Of a stretch of DNA of 5,274 bases, positions 1 through 5,274 are shown piece after piece; positions within the stretch are counted from its first letter, which is position 1, and each line of letters starts with the position of its first letter. Made by a program: the position numbers and the translations under genes. The stretch comes from Nitrospinota bacterium. GTDB lineage: Bacteria > UBA8248. Location of the stretch: the NCBI GenBank assembly GCA_003506735.1, contig DNYS01000003.1, positions 1,538 through 6,811 of the forward strand. The letters are read 5' to 3'. Below the pieces are notes generated by a model. The model searched no databases and had not been told where the DNA came from. It saw nothing but the letters and a program-made list of their open reading frames with translations.

Positions 1-657
1 GCGGCCGGGCCGGTCATTCTCATTTCGAAGACGTTTCCCATCCGGTTCGCGGTGTTCATCGCCGCCCTGGCCGCCGCCTGCGCCGCCTGTCTCGCGGGCG
101 CCCTCATCGATCGTCTTCGGACGCGATTGGAGGGCGGGGGAGGTTTTCCCGTCCGCCACGCGCTGCCGGCGGCATGGATCGCCCTTTTCATCCTCGCCGT
201 CGTTCCCACGCATCTGGACAATCGCCTCAAGCGCGCGTTCAGGACCGCCGGAGAAACGACCGCTCTCCGCGAGCGGATGTACCGCATGAGCCCGGTCTCG
301 CACTTTCAGGCCGGATGGAGGGGCCGCCTTCCGGAGGGGGCGAGGCCGATGACTTTCTACCGGCCCGAGAAGCTTTTTGCCGTAACCCGGGGATGGCTCC
401 CGGCGGTCGCCATCGAAAGCCCGGCGTTGACGAACCTGTTCCTGCGCAGGCTCGGGGGGCCGGAAATGGAAAGAGCGCTTTTAAGGAAGGGGATCACCCA
501 CGTCTATTTCGAATCGCTGCCCGTCCCGACGGGGTTTCCGCTGGACGTAGAGCCGCTTGCCTCTCACCTGCGAAACCGCCCGCCGCTCTGGCGGGAAGAT
601 GGCATCGAGATATACGCCCTCTTTTCCAGCGAAAGACGGAAAGGCAAGAAAGTGTGA
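1..657 (+). CDS. C-terminal part of a polytopic inner-membrane protein, possibly a GT-C (ArnT/PMT-like) glycosyltransferase (5' partial)
   Basis: The reading frame is open from the first base, so the gene starts upstream; a GTG at 52 is in frame but is probably internal. The visible 218 residues contain two hydrophobic stretches (about 14-36 and 55-69) separated by a short basic, Gly-rich loop. A soluble domain of about 150 residues follows and ends in a basic tail (ERRKGKKV). The soluble part contains KGITHVYFESLP and ends WREDGIEIYAL. This pattern, in which a 'GITHV' strand is followed by a final strand before the stop, recalls the C-terminal periplasmic domains of ArnT/PMT-like membrane glycosyltransferases and related polytopic proteins of unknown function. 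That assignment is inference: the catalytic N-terminal loops lie outside the window. The gene converges on the metal transporter gene, with 133 bp between the stop codons and no clear intrinsic terminator. It could equally be a polytopic membrane protein without transferase activity. Confidence 0.6.
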   Translation, partial: AAGPVILISKTFPIRFAVFIAALAAACAACLAGALIDRLRTRLEGGGGFPVRHALPAAWIALFILAVVPTHLDNRLKRAFRTAGETTALRERMYRMSPVSHFQAGWRGRLPEGARPMTFYRPEKLFAVTRGWLPAVAIESPALTNLFLRRLGGPEMERALLRKGITHVYFESLPVPTGFPLDVEPLASHLRNRPPLWREDGIEIYALFSSERRKGKKV

Positions 658-740
658 AACCGGCATTTCCCATTAAATTCCTTGAATAGGCTTATTCTAG
701 CTCAACATGGGTATTTCAACCCAAGGCCCTCATCCATATC

Positions 741-788
741 CCGGAAGGCGGGCAAGCCGGCGGCCCATGTGCGGGCGGCGCCTCCCGG
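741..788 (-). terminator. Hairpin directly after the transporter stop codon, possible terminator
   Basis: On the minus strand, CCGGGAGGCG (788-779) can pair with CGCCTTCCGG (750-741). This gives ten base pairs, one of them a G-U wobble, so the stem is complete in RNA read leftwards, whereas plus-strand RNA has an A-C mismatch. The 28-nt interior can form a further GCCC/GGGC pairing. The stem begins two bases after the transporter stop codon. No U-run follows, so this is not a canonical rho-independent terminator. It may be a 3'-end stabilising structure or chance in GC-rich DNA. Confidence 0.3.
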
Positions 789-790
789 CG

Positions 791-1795
791 TCAGAACCAG
801 TTGAACCTGCGGAATATCCATACCTCGATCACGGCGATGGCGAGGAGCAATCCCGTGACGATTCCGAACGCCCACGGGGATTCGATGCCCGGCATCCCTC
901 CGACGTTCATCCCGAGGAGGCCGGTGATGAACGTGACCGGCAGAAATATCCCGGCGACGACGGAGAGGATGAACATGGTCTGGTTCGAGCGTTGGGCCAT
1001 GTGGTTGGTGATTTCGTCCTGAATCACGGTGGCGCGCTCGCGGATGAACCCCAGGGTCTCCACGTGGCGCGAGATGCGATTGGCCACTCCCTGCAGGCGG
1101 GCCCGGTGGCTTTCGTCGAGCCAGCCGATGTGCTCTTCGGAGAGGGTCGTCAGGGCGTCGCGCTGGGGGACGATGTGGCGGCTGTTGGCGATGGCCTCGC
1201 GGCGCAGCGAGCCGAGCCGGGTCCGGAGTTCGTCCGAGTGGTCGGCGAGTACGTTCTCCTCCAGTTCGTCCACCAGCCCCTGCAGGCTCGTCAGGGCCGG
1301 GGTCATCCTGTCCACGAGCCGCGCGCAGAGGGTGGCGATGAAATCTCCCGCCTCTTTGGGCCCGGCGCCGTTGGCGATGCTTTTTTTAATGTCGTCGATG
1401 GCCATGATGTGGCGCTGGCGGACGGTGACGGCCATCTCTGGATGGAGCCAGGCGCGCAAAGAGACCATGTCCGAGGGATCGGCGCCCGGGTTCAGGTTCA
1501 TACCGCGCAAGTTGACGGCGATGCCGCCCAGGAAGGAGAGGCACCGGGGGTGGCCCTCCTTGATCCACTCCTCGGTCGATTGCTCCTCGGAGCCGAACAA
1601 GGCGTCGGCGATCACCGGGTCGATCCCGCTTTTTTCGAAAATCCACTGCCGGCCTTTCGCGCCGGTGCGCTGAAAATGGACCCAGATAAAATTCTCGGGC
1701 GGCCACTCGCCGTAAAGCTCCGCCCAGGAAACCTCCCGGCCCCCGCCCTTCCCATCGAGCATATACGCACAAACCAGCCCATCCCCGTCGCTCAT
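791..1795 (-). CDS. zntB: ZntB/CorA-family divalent metal (zinc or magnesium) transporter
   Basis: This 334-residue protein belongs to the CorA/ZntB superfamily of pentameric inner-membrane cation channels. Its large cytoplasmic N-terminal funnel domain contains RGMNLNPGADPSDMVSLRAW (98-117), a block typical of the ZntB branch. Long charged helices (about 150-270) lead to two C-terminal transmembrane segments (about 273-294 and 306-327). The family's GMN selectivity motif is intact at residues 295-297, in TGLLGMNVGG, and the following MPG resembles ZntB rather than classical CorA. The protein ends in the basic-aromatic tail RRFNWF, expected on the cytoplasmic side. The frame stays open upstream to 1960. 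I chose the ATG at 1795 because GGGGGA lies six bases before it, because MSDGDGLVCAYMLDGKGG aligns with the usual ZntB N-terminus (about 327 residues in E. coli), and because the extra 55 residues look non-homologous. Family membership is secure; zinc rather than magnesium as substrate is inferred. Confidence 0.9.
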   Translation of the reverse strand: MSDGDGLVCAYMLDGKGGGREVSWAELYGEWPPENFIWVHFQRTGAKGRQWIFEKSGIDPVIADALFGSEEQSTEEWIKEGHPRCLSFLGGIAVNLRGMNLNPGADPSDMVSLRAWLHPEMAVTVRQRHIMAIDDIKKSIANGAGPKEAGDFIATLCARLVDRMTPALTSLQGLVDELEENVLADHSDELRTRLGSLRREAIANSRHIVPQRDALTTLSEEHIGWLDESHRARLQGVANRISRHVETLGFIRERATVIQDEITNHMAQRSNQTMFILSVVAGIFLPVTFITGLLGMNVGGMPGIESPWAFGIVTGLLLAIAVIEVWIFRRFNWF

Positions 1796-1801
1796 CGAAC
1801 G

Positions 1802-1807
1802 TCCCCC
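1802..1807 (-). promoter_or_regulatory. Ribosome binding site of the ZntB-like gene
   Basis: The minus strand reads GGGGGA here, six bases before the ATG at 1795. It supports this start over ATG codons further upstream in the same frame (for example at 1960). Confidence 0.6.
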
Positions 1808-1838
1808 GCGAAATAAAAAGGATCCGGTGAATTCTGGA

Positions 1839-1868
1839 ATTGTAGCCGAGAGCGCATCTTCATGCATC
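1839..1868 (-). promoter_or_regulatory. Candidate promoter of the ZntB-like gene
   Basis: The minus strand carries TACAAT (1844-1839), which matches the sigma-70 -10 consensus at five of six positions. The best -35 candidate is only GATGCA (1868-1863), 18 bases upstream and poor. Transcription would start near 1832 and leave a leader of about 37 nt before the ATG at 1795. The site lies inside the part of the open frame that I exclude from the protein, consistent with the shorter start. The weak -35 would fit an activated or low-level promoter. Confidence 0.35.
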
Positions 1869-1939
1869 ACTCGTTTGGAGCCGAAACGGAGGAAGAAGAC
1901 GAAATCCGGGCGCTCGGCCGGAGGGCCATCCGGTATCGT

Positions 1940-1968
1940 TTGACGTGCCATGCGAATCAATTTAGGCT
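1940..1968 (+). promoter_or_regulatory. Candidate sigma-70 promoter of the lipoprotein operon
   Basis: TTGACG (1940-1945, five of six matches) is followed after exactly 17 bases by TAGGCT (1963-1968). The latter keeps the most conserved -10 positions: first T, second A and last T. The spacer and the sequence just after it are AT-richer than their surroundings. Initiation near 1975 would give a leader of about 50 nt ahead of the TTG start at 2026. I see no clear operator palindrome around it. Confidence 0.5.
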
Positions 1969-2010
1969 TTTCCGAAGAACCCTGTTGGACCCGTGTGGGA
2001 TTGATCCGGA

Positions 2011-2020
2011 AGAGGGGGGG
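2011..2020 (+). promoter_or_regulatory. Ribosome binding site with a seven-G run before a TTG start
   Basis: AGAGGGGGGG ends five bases before the TTG at 2026 and is the only purine-rich Shine-Dalgarno candidate for this gene. It supports the TTG start, which is needed to place the lipobox behind a proper signal peptide. The homopolymer of seven G (2014-2020) lies in the Shine-Dalgarno region itself, where a slippage event would change spacing but not frame. Confidence 0.55.
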
Positions 2021-2025
2021 AAGAA

Positions 2026-3084
2026 TTGCGCCGATCCTGTTTACGTCCGGTTTCGTTGGTTTTATTGTCCTTTGGCATAGCGGCCTGCGCCTCTGTCGGG
2101 GATCCGCGGCCGACGAGACGGATCGGGAAAATGGTGTGCACCCAGCCGGGACAAAACCTGTCCTCGGAACAAAAAGTTGCCATTAACCTCCAGGTCTCCC
2201 AGATCCTCACGGTGGGAGGGGGCTTCGATATCGGCGCCAAGGCGGCGAAGGAGGCCAAGGCGACGGGCCGGGCGGAGGAGATAGACATCTGGACCTTCAA
2301 GCTCTGCGAGGCTGTGGGGCTCAATATTATCGAAAAGAAGGACTACCGCGAGTTTTTGAGGCTGGTGATTCTGGGCGGAATACCGGGGCAACAAGCCTCG
2401 GCGGCCAGTTCTCCTCCAACCGAGCCGCCGGCCGATGCCGGAGCGCCCGCGGCGGGGGGGAATTCCCCGATGCTGGACGGGCCGCGTCCGGCCAGCGGGG
2501 ATCGGCTGCTCGACTCGGAGTTGAGGCCGCTGTACGCACGTGTGCCCTCCCTCCGGGATGCCGTGGAGGCGAAGGATTATTCGCTTGCCCAGTATTTCCT
2601 CGAAGCGGGACGCAAGAAGAACGCGAACGATCCCGATATTCTTTTCGCGCTGGGCGAAATGTATTTCCGCACAAAAAAATACGAAAAGGCCAAGGAACTG
2701 TTCAGCCGCGTGAAAAAACTCCAGCCGGGCCGGGCGATGGCGTATACGCGCCTGGGCGAGGCGCTCGAGAAGGGGGGGGACGTTCAGAAGGCGGTTCAAA
2801 TCTACGAGGGGGCGCTCAAGCATTTCGAGGGCGCCGTCAAGAAAAATCCGGATGATGCCACCCTGCTGTTCGGCCTTGCCGAGGCGCAATACGGGCTCAG
2901 GCAGTGGATCGAAGCGAGCCGCAGCTACGGCAAGGTGACACAGAAAGATCCCGCCTTTTCCAGGGCCTACCTGAGGCAAGGGTGGATTCTCTACGACCTG
3001 GGAGACCTCGACCGCGCTCATAGCCTTTACCAAAAAGGCCTCGGACTTCAAAAGGCGCAATCCAAGAAAAAGAAAGGAACCTGA
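2026..3084 (+). CDS. Lipoprotein with an N-terminal two-cysteine (CTQPG / KLCEA) domain and C-terminal TPR repeats
   Basis: This 352-residue protein starts at TTG. A basic n-region (MRR) and a hydrophobic segment lead to the lipobox I-A-A-C with Cys21, so it is a predicted lipoprotein. Residues 31-113 form a compact domain: RRIGKMVCTQPG (31-42), a helical middle, then TFKLCEAVG (90-98) and KKDYREFL (104-111). A Pro/Ala/Gly-rich linker (about 118-158) separates it from tetratricopeptide-like helices. The clearest repeats are at about 204-237 (ALGEMYFRTKKYEKAKELF), 238-275, 276-309 and 310-343, with a degenerate unit at about 171-203. The tail is lysine-rich. TPR units usually mediate protein contacts; the role of the N-terminal domain is unknown to me. 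That domain recurs in the next gene, which starts one base after this stop, so the two products are probably made together and may act in one complex. Position 22 is Ala rather than Asp, which in enterobacteria would favour sorting to the outer membrane. The lipoprotein and TPR calls are strong, the biological role open. Confidence 0.85.
   Translation: MRRSCLRPVSLVLLSFGIAACASVGDPRPTRRIGKMVCTQPGQNLSSEQKVAINLQVSQILTVGGGFDIGAKAAKEAKATGRAEEIDIWTFKLCEAVGLNIIEKKDYREFLRLVILGGIPGQQASAASSPPTEPPADAGAPAAGGNSPMLDGPRPASGDRLLDSELRPLYARVPSLRDAVEAKDYSLAQYFLEAGRKKNANDPDILFALGEMYFRTKKYEKAKELFSRVKKLQPGRAMAYTRLGEALEKGGDVQKAVQIYEGALKHFEGAVKKNPDDATLLFGLAEAQYGLRQWIEASRSYGKVTQKDPAFSRAYLRQGWILYDLGDLDRAHSLYQKGLGLQKAQSKKKKGT
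3073..3078 (+). promoter_or_regulatory. Ribosome binding site of the second lipoprotein gene
   Basis: AAAGGA lies inside the last codons of the upstream gene, seven bases before the ATG at 3086. With only one base between the stop codon (3082-3084) and this ATG, translational coupling is likely. Confidence 0.65.
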
Positions 3085-3085
3085 G

Positions 3086-3586
3086 ATGAGATATCAAGCC
3101 CTTCTCGCCGCCGTTCCGCTACTCATTCTCGCCGGTTGCGGCGGGGGCCAGGTGTCGGATGAGCGGAGAGTTATCCGGTTCGGTAAGTTTCGGTGCACCC
3201 AGCCGGGCGTGGACGTGCGCAGAGAGACAACATTTTCCACCAACGTTTCCGCGAGCCTGGGCTCGTCCGAGAGCGATTCGAGCAGCTCCTCCTCCGAGGA
3301 AACCACGAGCAGCTCCACTCAAGGCATGGCGGAGCGCTTCTTGTCCGTGCTCAAGGCAATCCGGGACGTCAAGGTTGAAACCGGTCAATCCATCACCCGG
3401 AAAAACGAGCGCATCGCCAAGCTGGCGGGCCGGGGTTCCGAGCTTGAGGTGATCACCTACAAGCTATGCGAAGCGGCGGGCAACGGCCTCATCGACAAGG
3501 CGCAATATCAAAAGTTCCTCGAGATTACCCTGCAGGCGCCGCCCGCGCCGGCGTCCGATCCGAACCTGCCCCCGCCGCCGAGATAG
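3086..3586 (+). CDS. Small lipoprotein carrying the same two-cysteine domain, with a Ser-rich insertion
   Basis: This 166-residue product has a typical lipoprotein signal: MRYQ, a hydrophobic core, then the lipobox L-A-G-C with Cys18, followed by a Gly-rich stretch. RFGKFRCTQPG (31-41) and ITYKLCEAAG (123-132), then DKAQYQKFL (137-145), match the two blocks of the upstream lipoprotein in order, so the genes are paralogous over this part. Cys37 and Cys128 are the only cysteines besides the lipidated one. The spacing between the cysteines is 90 residues here against 55 in the neighbour; most of the difference is a low-complexity Ser/Glu/Thr tract (about 54-79). The C-terminus is a Pro-rich tail (APPAPASDPNLPPPPR) without TPR units. 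It is co-transcribed with the TPR lipoprotein. I do not recognise a named family with certainty. The layout faintly recalls exported proteins with a C-x-E-P motif followed by a YRLCEAY-type helix, but that is recollection, not a match I could test. Confidence 0.8.
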   Translation: MRYQALLAAVPLLILAGCGGGQVSDERRVIRFGKFRCTQPGVDVRRETTFSTNVSASLGSSESDSSSSSSEETTSSSTQGMAERFLSVLKAIRDVKVETGQSITRKNERIAKLAGRGSELEVITYKLCEAAGNGLIDKAQYQKFLEITLQAPPAPASDPNLPPPPR

Positions 3587-3588
3587 GA

Positions 3589-3636
3589 CGGATTCGGGGC
3601 CGGATTCGGGGTTTAATTCTGGGATTAATTCGGCTG
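3589..3636 (+). repeat. Degenerate 12-bp tandem repeat, four units, between convergent genes
   Basis: Units start at 3589, 3601, 3613 and 3625. The first two, CGGATTCGGGGC and CGGATTCGGGGT, differ at one base. The third, TTAATTCTGGGA, and the fourth, TTAATTCGGCTG, share ATTC in the same phase and eight of twelve bases with each other. The fourth unit contains the stop codon and last three codons of the minus-strand transglycosylase gene, so the array runs out of that coding end towards the lipoprotein stop at 3586. TTAAT (3613-3617) and ATTAA (3624-3628) could also form a weak five-pair hairpin. No convincing bidirectional terminator is visible. Confidence 0.6.
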
Positions 3637-4803
3637 GAAAAAGGACTCGTATAGCCGTGCTCTTCGGTTGATCCGCTTGATATAGTTGCGCGTCTCGTCC
3701 GGCGCGCGCCGGTCGATGATCTGCAGCAACTGGTCCCCATCGAGCGTTTGCATGTTGTAGCGGCGCAGAATGCTTCGCCGGATGTTGCCGATGCCCCAGT
3801 TGTAGGAGGCGATGGCGAGGTAGGTGTTGTGGGGCTCTCTTTGTACACGCCTCAGGTAATTCCGCTTGATGAGCATGAAATACGTCGTGCCCAGGCGGAT
3901 GTTGTTTCCCGGATTGTACAGGTACGACGCCCGCAGGATTCTTTTTTTCCCGTACAAATGCAGATAGGCATCGTGCGCGCCCGAACGGGGGACAAGCTGC
4001 ATCAGCCCGTACGCGGGGATTCGGGATACGGCCTTGGGATTGAAGGCGGACTCGGTGTGTATGATGGCCATGACCCGCGCCGGATCCACGCCGCTTCGAT
4101 CGGCCATGGCGCGCACCCTATCGGTATACCGGCTGGCACGCTTCTTCAGGTGACGCGGAATGAGGGAAATGGTCACGGAGCCGTGGTAGCGGTGTTTGCC
4201 GTCCCGGCTCCTTCTGGGCCTCGGCCTCACCCGCACCCTGGGATACACCTGCCGCTCCGCGTACCTTTGGGCGGTTTGGGCCGTCACAGAATTTCCCGAC
4301 CGATCGTTCAGCTGGTCCCGAAGGGGGGATGGCTCGTCTTTTTCCTTTTGGAGAATTTCCTTTAGCCGGGTGCCGATTTTCCGCTGGATCTCCCTCCGGG
4401 CTTCCTCCGGAGATTGGCCCGCCTCGGCCAGGGCCTCGACCTTGACCTCTCCTTTTTCAAAATCCACCTGGCTGCGCGCTTCCTTCGAGCCCGAATGATC
4501 GACCCAGCGGACCCGGTTCGAGGGAACGTAGCTATCCCACAGGGCCTCGATCTCGCGGCGCAGGCGTTCCCATTCCTCCCGTTGTTCGCGGACCAGCGCC
4601 TCCCATTCCCGATCGATGTTCTCGAATTCGGCATCGATGGTCCGCTCCATCCGCTCGAACTCGCGATCGGCCTCGCGGAGTGCATCCCCACCCTGGCCCA
4701 TCGAATCGGGAGCGATTCCCGCCGCCACCCATCCGGCGGCCAGGAACGCCAACCCGAAGCGAAGCAGGGGTTGAATGTTTGGGATGAATTTAAAAGGCTT
4801 CAT
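3625..4803 (-). CDS. mltC: MltC-like membrane-associated or periplasmic lytic murein transglycosylase
   Basis: The 392-residue product should cleave the MurNAc-GlcNAc bond of peptidoglycan in the periplasm, forming 1,6-anhydroMurNAc ends. The N-terminus has a basic start (MKPFKF) and a hydrophobic segment (about 16-30), a Sec signal or anchor. A highly charged Glu/Arg helix follows (about 41-88), then a region like the MltC N-terminal domain (DUF3393): LWDSYVPSNRVRWVDHSGS (88-106) and SQVDFEKGEVKVE (111-123). After a basic linker (about 160-207), VTISLIPRHLKKRAS (210-224) leads into the SLT domain. That domain holds catalytic Glu251 in TESAFNPKAVSR, GLMQ (266-269), YNPGNNI (296-302), SYNWG (333-337) and TRNYIKRIN (371-379). 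E. coli MltC is a lipoprotein; this protein has no cysteine in the signal region, so anchoring must differ. The ATG at 4803 is preceded by only a weak GGGGAA, 13 bases away. It lies 20 bp downstream of the adjacent exported-protein gene, probably in one operon. Confidence 0.92.
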   Translation of the reverse strand: MKPFKFIPNIQPLLRFGLAFLAAGWVAAGIAPDSMGQGGDALREADREFERMERTIDAEFENIDREWEALVREQREEWERLRREIEALWDSYVPSNRVRWVDHSGSKEARSQVDFEKGEVKVEALAEAGQSPEEARREIQRKIGTRLKEILQKEKDEPSPLRDQLNDRSGNSVTAQTAQRYAERQVYPRVRVRPRPRRSRDGKHRYHGSVTISLIPRHLKKRASRYTDRVRAMADRSGVDPARVMAIIHTESAFNPKAVSRIPAYGLMQLVPRSGAHDAYLHLYGKKRILRASYLYNPGNNIRLGTTYFMLIKRNYLRRVQREPHNTYLAIASYNWGIGNIRRSILRRYNMQTLDGDQLLQIIDRRAPDETRNYIKRINRRARLYESFFQPN

Positions 4804-4823
4804 CGATTCGAAACCATTCCCCG

Positions 4824-5274
4824 CTAGTTAAGGATTAATACGACGCGGGCCTTTTTCAGAAACCCAGTGTCGCCATTGGCTGCGAGCACCTGTTCGCAGT
4901 CCTCGGAGGAGACCAGCAAATCGGCTTTCAGGCTGCCGTCGGTCCCGCTGGCGGCGATGATGAGGGGCGATGCGCCGATAAAGCTTGCGTAGGATGCCTT
5001 CGCCTTTTCCACCGAACTCGAGTACTTCACGATGCTCTGGCTTTGGAGGAAGATCATTTTTTCGACCATCCTCCGGTCATAGACGACCTTCTTATCGTCC
5101 GCCGAGAGGATTCTGGGAAACAGGGCCGGCCGCGCGCCGATGCCGGAGGCATCGATGATCAGGCTCGTATACTGCTCGGGAGGAGCGGCTTTCGCGCTCG
5201 GCGTTTCGGGGGGAGGATCGGCGGCCTTTGCCGGTGCGGGATCCGCTGCCGGCGTCTCGGTTTGGGCCGGAGGA
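4824..5274 (-). CDS. C-terminal part of an exported protein with Pro/Ala-rich linker and LPP20/FlgP-like C-terminal domain (5' partial)
   Basis: The frame is open to the window edge, giving 149 residues that end at a TAG (4826-4824). An internal ATG at 5069 is not the start, because coding sequence with good family-like features continues upstream. The first 40 or so visible residues are a Pro/Ala/Glu/Lys-rich linker (for example PAADPAPAKAADPPPETP). A folded domain follows, with YTSLIIDASGIGARPALFP, then KVVYDRRMVEK, ASPLIIAASGTDGSLKADLLVSSEDCEQVL and a final strand KKARVVLILN. The blocks 'Y-T-x-L-I-I-D-A', 'R-P-A-L-x-P', 'ADLLVS..D' and 'ARVVLIL' resemble, from memory, the C-terminal domain of exported proteins annotated as LPP20 or FlgP-like. 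I am not certain of that name. The linker suggests the domain is tethered at a distance from an N-terminal anchor outside the window. It sits 20 bp upstream of the transglycosylase gene in the same direction, so a linked envelope role is plausible. Confidence 0.7.
   Translation of the reverse strand, partial: PPAQTETPAADPAPAKAADPPPETPSAKAAPPEQYTSLIIDASGIGARPALFPRILSADDKKVVYDRRMVEKMIFLQSQSIVKYSSSVEKAKASYASFIGASPLIIAASGTDGSLKADLLVSSEDCEQVLAANGDTGFLKKARVVLILN

Noticed and set aside
52..54. GTG as the start of the first gene
   Set aside because: The frame continues open to the window edge with a coding-like sequence, and no Shine-Dalgarno precedes the GTG; the gene is better treated as 5' partial.
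684..697. GAATA/TATTC inverted repeat after the first gene as a terminator
   Set aside because: The stem has only five AT-rich pairs and no T-run follows, so it is too weak to call.
707..1816. A 369-codon plus-strand open frame covering the ZntB-like gene
   Set aside because: It is antisense to a gene with an intact GMN motif and transmembrane segments. Its own translation is rich in Gly, Asp, Arg and Pro with no recognisable domain, as expected for a GC-rich shadow frame.
1820..1832. Adjacent GGATCC and GAATTC sites suggesting a cloning vector junction
   Set aside because: The sites sit a few bases apart in an AT-richer promoter region, the flanks on both sides are natural coding and leader sequence, and no other polylinker sites are present.
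2062..3060. A 332-codon minus-strand open frame opposite the TPR lipoprotein
   Set aside because: The plus strand encodes a lipobox, a repeated domain and TPR units; the opposite frame shows only Arg/Leu/Pro-rich sequence and no ribosome binding site worth noting.
5067..5069. ATG as the start of the last minus-strand gene
   Set aside because: It would cut off the YTSLIIDASG block of the same folded domain, which lies directly upstream in frame with the linker.

Overview
The window is GC-rich, densely coded and ordinary in composition. It comes from a Gram-negative bacterium: it has two Sec/SPII lipoproteins, an MltC-type periplasmic lytic transglycosylase and a ZntB-type inner-membrane metal transporter. 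Nothing in it fixes the taxon. A deltaproteobacterium-like or uncultivated proteobacterial-grade lineage is a guess. I see no rRNA or tRNA gene, insertion sequence, CRISPR array or phage gene.

Layout. Positions 1-657 (+) hold the C-terminal end of a polytopic membrane protein that begins upstream of the window. It converges across about 130 bp on a ZntB/CorA-like transporter (791-1795, -). The 230-bp divergent region 1796-2025 carries a plausible promoter for each flanking transcript. Rightwards follows a two-gene operon of lipoproteins, 2026-3084 and 3086-3586, separated by a single base. Converging on this operon is a leftward pair: the 3' part of an exported protein with a Pro/Ala-rich linker (4824-5274, continuing outside the window) and, 20 bp downstream of it, an MltC-like transglycosylase (3625-4803). 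The two operons meet at a degenerate 12-bp tandem repeat (3589-3636).

How the genes may work together. The right half reads as a cell-envelope cluster: two outer-membrane or periplasmic lipoproteins, a peptidoglycan-cleaving enzyme and an exported protein of unknown role. The most notable point is that the two adjacent lipoproteins, which look unrelated in length and C-terminal architecture, share a short N-terminal domain. Its signature is R-[IF]-G-K-x-x-C-T-Q-P-G, followed by a second block [FY]-K-L-C-E-A. The two cysteines in these blocks are the only ones in each protein besides the lipidated cysteine and, in the first protein, one within the signal peptide. In the first protein the domain is followed by tetratricopeptide repeats; in the second it is interrupted by a Ser-rich tract and stands alone. 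This looks like a duplicated, possibly disulfide-bonded module of a small envelope assembly that I cannot assign to a named family with confidence.
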